Positions 1 to 5,716 of a stretch of 8,525 bases of DNA are shown one piece after another. The stretch's first letter is position 1, and the number at the start of each line of letters is the position of its first letter. The position numbers were made by a program, and so were the translations under genes. Location of the stretch: assembly GCA_027306955.1 (NCBI GenBank), contig DAHUXX010000156.1, forward strand, positions 1-8,525. The letters run 5' to 3'. Source of the DNA: Acetobacteraceae bacterium (lineage in GTDB: Bacteria > Pseudomonadota > Alphaproteobacteria > Acetobacterales > Acetobacteraceae). Under the pieces are notes generated by a model. The model had not been told where the DNA came from and did no database searches. It was given only the letters and a program-made list of their open reading frames with translations.

Positions 1-18
1 CGACGGTCTGAGAAAGGC

Positions 19-52
19 CCCGATGGCCGCCCGGCGCGCAGCGGCCATCGGG
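19..52 (-). terminator. Rho-independent terminator behind asd
   Basis: A perfect 12-bp inverted repeat (arms 19-30 and 41-52) encloses a 10-base loop. Read on the minus strand it is followed by a short pyrimidine run containing TTT (about 10-16). It lies 25 bases after the asd stop, so it is well placed to end the asd transcript. The U-run is short, so termination may be partial. Confidence 0.75.
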
Positions 53-77
53 AGCGCGGGGAAGCGTTCCGCGGTTC

Positions 78-1142
78 TTAATTCGCGAGCAACCGCTCCG
101 CGATCTGCACCGCGTTCAGCGCCGCGCCCTTCAGCAGCTGATCCCCCGCCACGAACAGCGACACGGTGCGCCCCGACGGGTCCGACAAGTCCTGGCGGAT
201 GCGCCCGACGAGCACGAGGCCCTGGCCCTGCGCCTCGTTGGGCATCGGGAAATGGTTCGATGCCGCATCGTCCACGATGCGGATGCCTTCTGCCGCCTCC
301 AGCAACGCACGGGCGCGCGCGGGCGTCATTCGTTCCGATAGCGCAACAGACAGCGCGATCGCGTGCGCGCGCAGCACGGGGACGCGGATGCAGGTGACAC
401 CGATCGGCATCTGGGCCGAGAGGATGCGCCGCGTTTCCGCCATCACCTTCAGCTCCTCGCCGTTGTGCAGCGTCTCGGGATCCACCGCGGCGTCGTGGCT
501 GAAGAGGTTGAACGCGTAGGGGTGGCGCATGACGCGCGGCTCATACGCGCGGCCTTCCAGCGCCGCCTCGGTCGCGTCGCGCAGCTCCGCCATCGCCGCC
601 GCGCCGGCACCGGAGGCCGCCTGATAGGTTGCGGCCTGGATGCGCAGGATCGGCTGCGCGCGGTGCAGCGGCGCCAGCGCCACAGTCATGATGATGGCGA
701 CACAATTGGGGTTGGCGATGATGCCAGTATGGTCGGCGATCGCCCCGGCGTTCACCTCCGGCACGACGAGAGGCACGTCCGGCGCCATGCGGAAGGCGGA
801 GGAGTTGTCCACCACGATGGCGCCGGCGGCGACCGCCTCGGGGGCGAAGCGGCGCGAGACGGAGGCACCGGCGGAAAACAGCGCGAGGTCGACGCCAGCG
901 AAACTGTCCGGGCCGAGCGCCTCCACGGTGAGTTCCCGCCCGGCGAAGGGCATGCGCTGGCCGGCGGAACGTTCGGACGCCAGCAGCCGCAGGGACGCCG
1001 CGGGAAATCCGCGCGCCGCGAGGGTCGCTAGCAGTTCCTCCCCGACGGCGCCGGTGGCCCCGACAATGGCGACGTTCGGGTTCGCCGGCAGCGAGCGGCC
1101 TTGGCCCTGCTGGGCGGGGCTTTGGGGAGGGGGATAATCCAT
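78..1142 (-). CDS. asd: Aspartate-semialdehyde dehydrogenase
   Basis: This cytoplasmic enzyme makes L-aspartate-4-semialdehyde from aspartyl-4-phosphate with NADPH, at the branch point to lysine/diaminopimelate, threonine, methionine and isoleucine. The 354-residue product has the Rossmann motif VAIVGATGAVGEELL (residues 24-38), the NPNC catalytic segment with Cys147, TYQAASGAG (172-180), RVPVLRAH with the catalytic His260, and a C-terminal LLKGAALNAVQIAE. All are family hallmarks and the length is normal. The open frame continues upstream, but I chose the ATG at 1142 because AGGAG (1151-1155) lies 8 bases before it. The longer frame runs through the leader region. The first 20 residues (MDYPPPQSPAQQ...) form a Pro/Gln-rich, probably disordered extension before the first beta strand. 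The gene appears monocistronic, with a terminator behind it and a structured leader in front that may regulate it. Confidence 0.96.
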   Translation of the reverse strand: MDYPPPQSPAQQGQGRSLPANPNVAIVGATGAVGEELLATLAARGFPAASLRLLASERSAGQRMPFAGRELTVEALGPDSFAGVDLALFSAGASVSRRFAPEAVAAGAIVVDNSSAFRMAPDVPLVVPEVNAGAIADHTGIIANPNCVAIIMTVALAPLHRAQPILRIQAATYQAASGAGAAAMAELRDATEAALEGRAYEPRVMRHPYAFNLFSHDAAVDPETLHNGEELKVMAETRRILSAQMPIGVTCIRVPVLRAHAIALSVALSERMTPARARALLEAAEGIRIVDDAASNHFPMPNEAQGQGLVLVGRIRQDLSDPSGRTVSLFVAGDQLLKGAALNAVQIAERLLAN

Positions 1143-1149
1143 GACGCTT

Positions 1150-1166
1150 GCTCCTGTGGTTGGAGC
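1150..1166 (-). promoter_or_regulatory. asd ribosome-binding site inside a small hairpin
   Basis: On the minus strand AGGAGC precedes the asd ATG by 7-8 bases. Its GGAGC (1154-1150) can pair fully with an upstream GCUCC (1166-1162) across a 7-base loop, AACCACA. This 5-bp stem would hide the whole Shine-Dalgarno core. Pairing is seen in the sequence; a regulatory role is inferred from its position after the leader peptide and larger hairpins. Confidence 0.5.
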
Positions 1167-1173
1167 CGGAAGC

Positions 1174-1212
1174 GCGGGGACTCTCTGGAACACCCCGCCG
1201 CGACCGGCGGGG
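1174..1212 (-). promoter_or_regulatory. Competing hairpins in the asd leader (attenuator-like)
   Basis: A perfect 8-bp GC-only stem (arms 1205-1212 and 1193-1200, loop GUCG in RNA) begins 10 bases after the leader-peptide stop. Its 3' arm can instead pair with CCCCGC further downstream (RNA bases 1179-1174) as a 6-bp stem with a 13-base loop, so the two structures exclude each other. The bases after the first stem (UGUUCC) are not a good U-tract, so a classical intrinsic terminator is doubtful. Translational or Rho-dependent control would fit better. A third small stem (1227-1231 with 1236-1240) lies in the last codons of the leader ORF. Confidence 0.4.
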
Positions 1213-1222
1213 CCTCTTGGGT

Positions 1223-1309
1223 TCAGGCGGCTGTTGCCGCGCGCACACGCAAGAGGACGCCCGCCAGGGACGTCTTCTTCGTCGTCATGCGCTTGATCGC
1301 GATGATCAT
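1223..1309 (-). CDS. Probable 28-residue leader peptide upstream of asd
   Basis: A 28-codon ORF starts at ATG 1309 and ends at TGA 1223, ahead of asd on the same strand. Its first half, MIIAIKRMTTKKT, holds three Ile, three Lys, four Thr counting the later one, and two Met. These are products of the pathway that starts from the asd product. The second half is Leu/Val/Arg/Ala-rich. There is no Shine-Dalgarno before the ATG, but a TTGACG -35-like element and a spaced -10 would put the transcript start at or next to the ATG, so a leaderless message is possible. A second in-frame ATG is codon 8. The peptide resembles attenuation leaders such as thrL in arrangement, not in sequence. It is too short to score by codon statistics and may be chance. 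Confidence 0.45.
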   Translation of the reverse strand: MIIAIKRMTTKKTSLAGVLLRVRAATAA

Positions 1310-1316
1310 GGCGGCG

Positions 1317-1345
1317 GGTTAATGCCGCGGGGCCGGGCACGTCAA
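1317..1345 (-). promoter_or_regulatory. Candidate promoter for the asd leader transcript
   Basis: On the minus strand TTGACG (1345-1340, five of six matches to the -35 consensus) is followed after 17 bases by TTAACC (1322-1317), a poor -10. Seven further bases lead to the ATG of the leader ORF. It lies just beyond the stop of the upstream glycosyltransferase gene, so asd probably has its own promoter. The -35 is the convincing part; the -10 is weak. Confidence 0.4.
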
Positions 1346-1350
1346 GGGTG

Positions 1351-2787
1351 TCACCTGGGCAGCAGGATCGTGGCGGCGAGGTTGTTCGTCCCCGGCATCG
1401 CCGCGTAATGCGCACGTATTGCCGCCCTCGTCCGCGGCGTCAGGAGCACGTCGGATGCGGCGGGTACGGCGAGCGCGATAGCGGAGTAACCGCCTGCCGC
1501 AAGGCGTCGCAAGAAGGGAGTTTCGTCGCAGGCACGGGATAGAAAGCCCTGGTATTGGTTGAATATATCCACGGCGAAACCTCGTTTGGCCCAGTAACAC
1601 AGAGCCAGATCCTCGCAGATGACGGGATCGGGCTCGACACGAAGGACGGCAACGGTCGCACGCACCCGCGCCGCCTCAGCGAGCGTCTCGCGCACCCAGG
1701 GACGAACGAGAATGACGTCCCGAGGCGCGTTCAGCAGGCCAAGAAGGACCAGCGCACCGCCCGTGATACTGATCGTCAGCAGGCGCGGTGCGCGCGCACC
1801 CGACCCGAGCGTCGCGGAAAACCTGGTAAGCGCGTGTGCGCCAGCGAGGGACACGGCCAGGAAGAGATCAAAGAACGCGTTGTGCGACACGCCTGAGCCA
1901 GCGGCGCCGAGCGCCCCGACCATAAGTGACGCCACCGCATAGAGCAGCAACAACGCGGCGTGCCGGTCGCGCATGGGCCGCAGCAGGATCAGCGCGGGGA
2001 GGGCGAGGGGTACCTGGACGGGGAATAGGTATAAAATTGTGTATCGGTACGCGCGGACCGCTGACCAGACGCGCGGCGCCCCCAAGCCGGCAACGAAATT
2101 ATAACCAAATGCGCCATAGGTGGCAGCGAGCCCGGTGATACCAGCGAACGCAAGAACGACGACGAAGACCAGCCCGCGGCGGGGCTGGTATCGCAACAGC
2201 CAGAGGCTCGCGGCTATTGGGATGCCGAGCAGGCTGTGCTTGACGAACAGACCGACAGCAACGAGCAGAGCAGCTCCAATGGCCGAGGGTTTGCCGTCAT
2301 CGCGCACCAACAGGAGCAAGCCCGCCAGCGATAGCGCATGACCCAGCATCTGCGGGTCATCAACGCCGATGTAATGGTGAAATTGCACCGCGAGCATGCC
2401 GAGAAACAGTATCGGCGCGAACAGCGCTGCCACTCGGTCCGCGCCGGATGCGCGTGGGATGGCGTAGAGAAAGAGAGCGACAGCGGCGAGTGCCACCCAC
2501 GCGACGATGCGCCCGGCGAAGATCGCGTCCGGAACAATGCGGGTGAGCGCGCCCACAAGCAGAAACGAGAGCGGGGGGTAGTTGTTGGTGATCGCCGCAC
2601 AAGGTGGCGGGTAAAGAGCTCCAGCCCTCGCCGCTTCTGCGAAGTACGCGTTCCAACCCTCGTTGAAGTTCAGCAACAAGGGAAGCGTTGAACGCCACGC
2701 GAAGAAACCGTAAAGAAAAACCAGCAAGATCGCGCAAATGACCAGAAGTGCTCTCTCGCCGCGAAAGGGACGCAGCATCGCCGTCAT
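1351..2787 (-). CDS. GT-C/GT39-like polytopic membrane glycosyltransferase
   Basis: The 478-residue product looks like an integral inner-membrane glycosyltransferase of the GT-C fold, which transfers a sugar from a polyprenyl-phosphate carrier on the periplasmic side. After a first hydrophobic helix (residues 13-30) comes a loop with NEGWNAY (42-48), where GT-C enzymes keep their acidic catalytic residue (here Glu43). NNYPPL (68-73) and VDDPQ (142-146) follow. About ten hydrophobic segments run to residue 353, then a mostly soluble tail with CEDLALCYWAKR (391-402). Family membership is inferred from these features; donor and acceptor are unknown. Starts are possible at 2787 or 2778 (MTAM...), neither with a clear ribosome-binding site. 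A longer frame upstream is Arg/Pro-rich and unlikely to be translated. No other sugar gene is near. Parts of the gene have more A+T than its neighbours, which could indicate transfer. Confidence 0.75.
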   Translation of the reverse strand: MTAMLRPFRGERALLVICAILLVFLYGFFAWRSTLPLLLNFNEGWNAYFAEAARAGALYPPPCAAITNNYPPLSFLLVGALTRIVPDAIFAGRIVAWVALAAVALFLYAIPRASGADRVAALFAPILFLGMLAVQFHHYIGVDDPQMLGHALSLAGLLLLVRDDGKPSAIGAALLVAVGLFVKHSLLGIPIAASLWLLRYQPRRGLVFVVVLAFAGITGLAATYGAFGYNFVAGLGAPRVWSAVRAYRYTILYLFPVQVPLALPALILLRPMRDRHAALLLLYAVASLMVGALGAAGSGVSHNAFFDLFLAVSLAGAHALTRFSATLGSGARAPRLLTISITGGALVLLGLLNAPRDVILVRPWVRETLAEAARVRATVAVLRVEPDPVICEDLALCYWAKRGFAVDIFNQYQGFLSRACDETPFLRRLAAGGYSAIALAVPAASDVLLTPRTRAAIRAHYAAMPGTNNLAATILLPR

Positions 2788-3079
2788 CGCCCGAGGGGGC
2801 CCGGCTCGTTCAGCCCGGCGGCGGCGGCCCGAAGTGTCGAGCCCCCAAGCTCGAGCGGCTTGCCTTCCTTGCGCCACCGCGAGGAGCCCCCGCCGACATG
2901 CGCGCGCCGCGCTGCGGGGATGGGGCCTCGGCCGGCAAGGCCTGTAACGCCTCCCGGTCCGGCGCAGGCCTCGAGGACGCCTGTGATGGCCCACGTGAGG
3001 CCAAGGAAGGCATGATATGCTGGCATGGCAGGCCGATTATCACCGCCGGCCGCCAAAGGCCAAGTGTCGGCGCCGCCGC
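2788..3079. other. Intergenic stretch without a convincing gene
   Basis: Between the glycosyltransferase start and the stop of the membrane-protein gene, both on the minus strand, I see only open frames rich in Arg, Pro, Gly and Ala with no ribosome-binding sites and no recognisable domain. There is one perfect 6-bp inverted repeat with a 6-base loop (2837-2842 with 2849-2854) and a small palindrome GCATGATATGC near 3011. Any promoter for the glycosyltransferase should lie here, but I cannot point to one. Confidence 0.5.
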
Positions 3080-3667
3080 CTACAGCCCGCTGCCGAACCT
3101 CGCCATGATCACGATGATGGCAATCTGCAGCACCCCCTGGAAGCCAACGCCGTAGACATAGAAGCGCATCAGTTTCGCGATGCGCGCGCCGTCCGGGTGC
3201 GGCTTGCGCAGCTCGAAATAGACTTTGAGGTTGATCGGCAGCAGCACGCCAAGCCCCTGGATCGTGAGGATGGTGATGATCACCAGCGCCCCAGCGACCC
3301 AGGCGAATTGCGGCCAGGACAGGGCAAGGAAGCCGACACGCCCGGCAAGATACCAGCCCGCCGTGCCTGTTATCGCCGCCAGCGTGAGCATCAGGAACAG
3401 CATCTTGGGCATCAGCCGGCAGGCGATGGCGCGGCGCGCCGGCGGCGGCACCTGCCGCATGATCGGCCCCATCACGAACCCCATGAATAGATCGATCCCG
3501 GTCCAGAGCACCCCGGCGAAAATATGGATGAAGGTCAACGGCCAGAGGCTGGGGGTGTTGATCGCGACGGCCAGGCAGAGGACCGACAGCGCAACCCAGA
3601 TCAGGTTCCAGGGATTGATCCCGGGAAATTCGTCAACTGACGCGGCCGCATTCGCAGTGACTGACAT
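3080..3667 (-). CDS. Five-helix membrane protein, CopD/DUF2269-like
   Basis: A 195-residue inner-membrane protein with about five hydrophobic helices: roughly residues 20-37, 43-69, 86-108, 117-145 and 174-190. The second helix carries His48 and Trp55 in HIFAGVLWTG. This His-x3-Gly-x2-Trp pattern is seen in CopD/DUF2269-type and related possibly heme- or metal-linked membrane proteins. The assignment to that group is tentative and I give no function. ATG 3667 is preferred over an upstream TTG at 3703 because neither has a ribosome-binding site and the TTG extension is not protein-like. TTGCCA (3703-3698) and a -10-like TAAAGT (3678-3673) lie just upstream with a long 19-base spacer, and would also give a nearly leaderless message. 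It is divergent from the cytochrome c gene, and the symmetric FNR box between them could serve both directions. Confidence 0.7.
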   Translation of the reverse strand: MSVTANAAASVDEFPGINPWNLIWVALSVLCLAVAINTPSLWPLTFIHIFAGVLWTGIDLFMGFVMGPIMRQVPPPARRAIACRLMPKMLFLMLTLAAITGTAGWYLAGRVGFLALSWPQFAWVAGALVIITILTIQGLGVLLPINLKVYFELRKPHPDGARIAKLMRFYVYGVGFQGVLQIAIIVIMARFGSGL

Positions 3668-3706
3668 GTAGCACTTTAGCCACACCTGACAGCTATCTGG
3701 CAAGTT

Positions 3707-3722
3707 TGTAAGGAAGCTTACA
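3707..3722. promoter_or_regulatory. Perfect dyad TGTAAG-N4-CTTACA, operator-like
   Basis: A 16-base perfect inverted repeat (6-base arms, centre GAAG) lies in the divergent promoter region. Its centre, 3714.5, is exactly 20 bp from the centre of the FNR box at 3728-3741, close to two helical turns. I do not recognise the regulator. The symmetry and placement suggest a protein-binding site rather than an RNA hairpin, since it lies upstream of the predicted start of the cytochrome transcript. Confidence 0.45.
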
Positions 3723-3727
3723 TCACA

Positions 3728-3741
3728 TTGATTTTGATCAA
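3728..3741. promoter_or_regulatory. Perfect FNR-type box upstream of cytochrome c
   Basis: TTGATTTTGATCAA matches the FNR/ANR consensus TTGAT-N4-ATCAA in all ten defined positions. Its centre (3734.5) lies about 40 bp before the start site predicted from the -10 at 3762-3767, the classic class II activator position. This predicts activation of the cytochrome operon at low oxygen by an FNR-like regulator, or by a related NO-sensing CRP/FNR member. The box is symmetric, so it may also act on the divergent membrane-protein gene. Confidence 0.85.
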
Positions 3742-3761
3742 GGTGGTCGCAAGTTCGGTGT

Positions 3762-3767
3762 TAGAAT
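3762..3767 (+). promoter_or_regulatory. -10 element of the cytochrome c promoter
   Basis: TAGAAT matches the sigma-70 -10 consensus in five of six bases. It begins 20 bases after the FNR box, and no good -35 precedes it, as is usual for class II FNR promoters. Predicted transcript start is about 3774-3776, giving a short 5' leader with GGAGGA at 3784-3789. Confidence 0.6.
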
Positions 3768-3796
3768 TGAAGCCGGTCCAATCGGAGGATGTCGTG

Positions 3797-4183
3797 ATGC
3801 GAATGCGGCTGGCGCTGGGTACCGTCCTAGCTCTCTCTTTCATCGCGGCGGCGCTGCCGCTGCACAACGCGCAGGCGGCGAACATCGCCGCGGGCAAGCG
3901 GGTCTTCCGCCAGCGCTGCGCGATCTGCCACAGCGACGAGAAGGGCGAGAACAAAATCGGCCCCTCGCTGTTCGGTGTCGTCGGACGCAAGGCGGGAACG
4001 GAGGCCGGGTACAGCTACTCGCCGGCCAACGAGAAGAGCGGCCTCACCTGGGACGAAGCCACGCTCGACCGCTACCTGCAGAACCCGAGAAAAATGATTC
4101 CGGGAACCAAGATGAGCTTCCCCGGCATGCCGAACGCAACCCAGCGCGCGGACGTGATTGCGTTTCTCGCGACGCTCCATTGA
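3797..4183 (+). CDS. Periplasmic class I cytochrome c (c2/c552-like)
   Basis: A small soluble electron carrier. The 128-residue precursor has a Sec signal peptide (MRMRLALG..., predicted cleavage after AQA at residue 27) and one covalent heme site CAICH (41-45). A class I fold follows, with IGPSLFGVVGRKAG (54-67), YSYSPAN (72-78) and PGTKM (102-106), whose Met106 is the likely sixth heme ligand. A helix then ends in ADVIAFLATLH. Mature length of about 101 residues is normal for mitochondrial-type or c2/c552 cytochromes. GGAGGA (3784-3789) lies 7 bases before ATG 3797, so this start is chosen over in-frame codons further upstream. The promoter carries a perfect FNR box. The Cyc2-like gene follows 78 bases later on the same strand, so this cytochrome is a reasonable periplasmic partner for it. 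That pairing is inference. Confidence 0.92.
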   Translation: MRMRLALGTVLALSFIAAALPLHNAQAANIAAGKRVFRQRCAICHSDEKGENKIGPSLFGVVGRKAGTEAGYSYSPANEKSGLTWDEATLDRYLQNPRKMIPGTKMSFPGMPNATQRADVIAFLATLH

Positions 4184-4193
4184 TCGAGATCAA
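4180..4193. promoter_or_regulatory. Second perfect FNR-type box, overlapping the cytochrome stop codon
   Basis: TTGATCGAGATCAA again matches TTGAT-N4-ATCAA in all defined positions. The first half site contains the TGA stop of the cytochrome gene. The box lies 68 bases before the ATG of the Cyc2-like gene. A -10-like AATAAT starts at 4209, closer than the usual class II spacing; CAAAGT at 4215 has better spacing but fewer matches. The gene thus seems to have its own oxygen- or NO-responsive promoter besides read-through. Confidence 0.8.
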
Positions 4194-4226
4194 AGAGTAG
4201 CGCGCCGTAATAATCAAAGTTCCGCA

Positions 4227-4239
4227 ATGACGTCGTCAT
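4227..4239. promoter_or_regulatory. Short dyad ATGACG-T-CGTCAT before the Cyc2-like gene
   Basis: A 13-base inverted repeat with 6-base arms and a single central base lies between the second FNR box and the ribosome-binding site. It would overlap the transcript start if the FNR box acts at -41.5 (start about 4228). It could be an operator or chance symmetry. Confidence 0.3.
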
Positions 4240-4261
4240 GCGTCTCTTTCGGAGGTTTAGG

Positions 4262-5641
4262 ATGAACAGAGGAGCGTATCGTACAGCCGGCTTCCCGCCA
4301 TGGCGGGCCCTGGCCGTTTTATTGCCGGTGCTGTTGTTGTGGAGCATGCGCCCGGCACAGGCCATACCGGCCTTCGCGTCGCAGACGGGGCAGCCTTGCA
4401 CCGCCTGCCACGTCGGCGGGTTCGGGCCGCAGCTCACTCCCTTTGGCCGCGCCTTCAAGATCGGCGGCTATACGATGAGCGGTGGACAGGGCCTCGCCTC
4501 GAAGATTCCGCTCTCGGCGATGGTGCTGGCGTCGTTGACCCAGACCACCTCCAACCAGCCGACACCCGCGGCGCCGCATTTCGCGCGCAACACAAACCCG
4601 GCGATCGACCAGATCAGCGTCTTCCTCGCCGGGCGCATCAATGACTATCTCGGCGGCATGATCCAGGGCACCTATGACGGCATCGGCGTCGCCGAGGCGC
4701 TCGACAACACGGATCTGCGCGCGACCGACGAGTTCGACATCGGCAGCAACACGCTGCGCGTCGGCCTATCGATCAACAACAACCCGACGGTGCAAGACCC
4801 GTACAACTCCACCTTCGGGTGGGGCTATCCGTATGTCGCATCCGCGCTCGCGCCGACGCCCACCGCCTCGCCGTTGCTGGCGGGCGCGCTGGCAGGCAAC
4901 GTCGCGGGCGTGACCGCCTATGCCTGGTGGAACTCGCACCTCTACATCGAGGGTGGCGCTTACCAGGTGCTGGACGACCGCATCGCCAAGACGCTGGGTG
5001 TCTATCCGCAGGCGGGCAACGGCTCCGGCGCCATCCCCTATGCCCGCATCGCCTATGAGTGGGATTGGGGCGACAACTCCCTCGAGGTCGGCGGGCTCTA
5101 CCTGCACGCCGATCTTCAACCCGTGGACACGGTCGGCGTGGGCAGCGATTCCTACACCGATTACGCCATCGACTCGCAGTACGAGTACCTCGGCGACGGG
5201 CCCAACCTCTACACGCTGAGCGCGATCTTCACGCACGAGGAGCAGAACCTCCGTGCCACGTATGCGACCGGCGGGGCCGCCTCACCGCACCACACGCTGA
5301 ACGACCTCCGCGTGACCGGCACCTGGGTGCGTGACCAGACCTACCAGTTCAGGCTCGGCATGGACGAGACCTACGGTACGGGTGACGCGGTTATCTACGC
5401 GCCAGGGGCGGTAAGCGGCAGCAACAAGGGCAGCCCCAACAGCACCGCCTTCATCGCCGAGGTCGACTGGATCCCGTTCGGCAAGGAAAAGTCCTGGGCC
5501 AGGCCTTTCGCCAACATGAAACTCGGGCTGCAGTTCACCGCCTATACCGAGTTCAACGGTGGCAGCAGCAACTACGACGGGTTCGGTCGTAACGCGGCCG
5601 GGAACGACACACTCTACGCCTTCGCCTGGTTCCTCTTCTGA
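4262..5641 (+). CDS. Cyc2-like fused monoheme cytochrome-porin, outer membrane
   Basis: The 459-residue precursor begins with a signal peptide (cleavage predicted after AQA, residue 34). The mature start IPAFASQTG leads straight into the heme site CTACH (46-50) and then LTPFGRAFKIGGYTM (58-72). This arrangement is the hallmark of the Cyc2 family, in which a short N-terminal cytochrome sits inside or beneath an outer-membrane beta-barrel. The remaining 390 or so residues alternate polar and hydrophobic residues, are rich in Tyr, Gly and Asn, and end in AFAWFLF, a typical barrel-assembly signal with terminal Phe. Known Cyc2 proteins pass electrons from extracellular Fe(II) into the periplasm. 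More distant relatives have no proven role, so iron oxidation is only a hypothesis here. GGAGG (4251-4255) lies 6 bases before ATG 4262, so an in-frame ATG at 4238 is rejected. An FNR box precedes the gene and a strong terminator follows. Confidence 0.82.
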   Translation: MNRGAYRTAGFPPWRALAVLLPVLLLWSMRPAQAIPAFASQTGQPCTACHVGGFGPQLTPFGRAFKIGGYTMSGGQGLASKIPLSAMVLASLTQTTSNQPTPAAPHFARNTNPAIDQISVFLAGRINDYLGGMIQGTYDGIGVAEALDNTDLRATDEFDIGSNTLRVGLSINNNPTVQDPYNSTFGWGYPYVASALAPTPTASPLLAGALAGNVAGVTAYAWWNSHLYIEGGAYQVLDDRIAKTLGVYPQAGNGSGAIPYARIAYEWDWGDNSLEVGGLYLHADLQPVDTVGVGSDSYTDYAIDSQYEYLGDGPNLYTLSAIFTHEEQNLRATYATGGAASPHHTLNDLRVTGTWVRDQTYQFRLGMDETYGTGDAVIYAPGAVSGSNKGSPNSTAFIAEVDWIPFGKEKSWARPFANMKLGLQFTAYTEFNGGSSNYDGFGRNAAGNDTLYAFAWFLF

Positions 5642-5667
5642 TCCCAGGCAAACCGAACTCGCGACGC

Positions 5668-5696
5668 ACGCCGGACCAGGCCCCCTGGTCCGGCGT
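5668..5696. terminator. Hairpin terminator between convergent genes
   Basis: A perfect 12-bp inverted repeat (5668-5679 with 5685-5696) has a 5-base loop, GCCCC. It starts 26 bases after the Cyc2-like stop and lies 20 bases beyond the stop of the convergent hydrolase gene. On the plus strand it is followed by TGCCGTTT, a weak U-run. It probably ends the cytochrome/Cyc2-like transcript and may also block read-through from the other side. Confidence 0.75.
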
Positions 5697-5716
5697 TGCC
5701 GTTTCAGGCGCTTTGT

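Noticed and set aside
363..1031. 222-residue plus-strand frame across asd
   Set aside because: Antisense shadow with Arg/Gly/His-rich composition and no start signals.
1293..1306. TTGATCGCGATGAT as a third FNR box
   Set aside because: The second half site is ATGAT rather than ATCAA, and the bases encode the leader peptide.
1143..1415. N-terminal extension of asd to 1415 in the same frame
   Set aside because: It is Arg/Pro-rich, unlike any ASADH N-terminus, overlaps the glycosyltransferase 3' end, and a good ribosome-binding site marks ATG 1142.
2788..2994. Extension of the glycosyltransferase to ATG 2994
   Set aside because: The extra 69 residues are Arg/Pro/Gly-rich with no signal or membrane character; protein-like sequence begins at MTAMLRPF.
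2784..3056. 90-residue minus-strand open frame in the intergenic stretch
   Set aside because: It has no ribosome-binding site, no recognisable domain and mostly Gly/Ala/Arg content in a high-GC region; likely chance.
3698..3716. TGGCA...TTTG sequence as a sigma-54 promoter
   Set aside because: The -24-like TGGCA is present, but the -12 TTGC element is missing at the required spacing.
4231..4242. Shared CGTCGTCATGCG at about 1280-1291 and 4231-4242 as a repeat
   Set aside because: Only about 12 bases in GC-rich DNA with different contexts; most likely chance.
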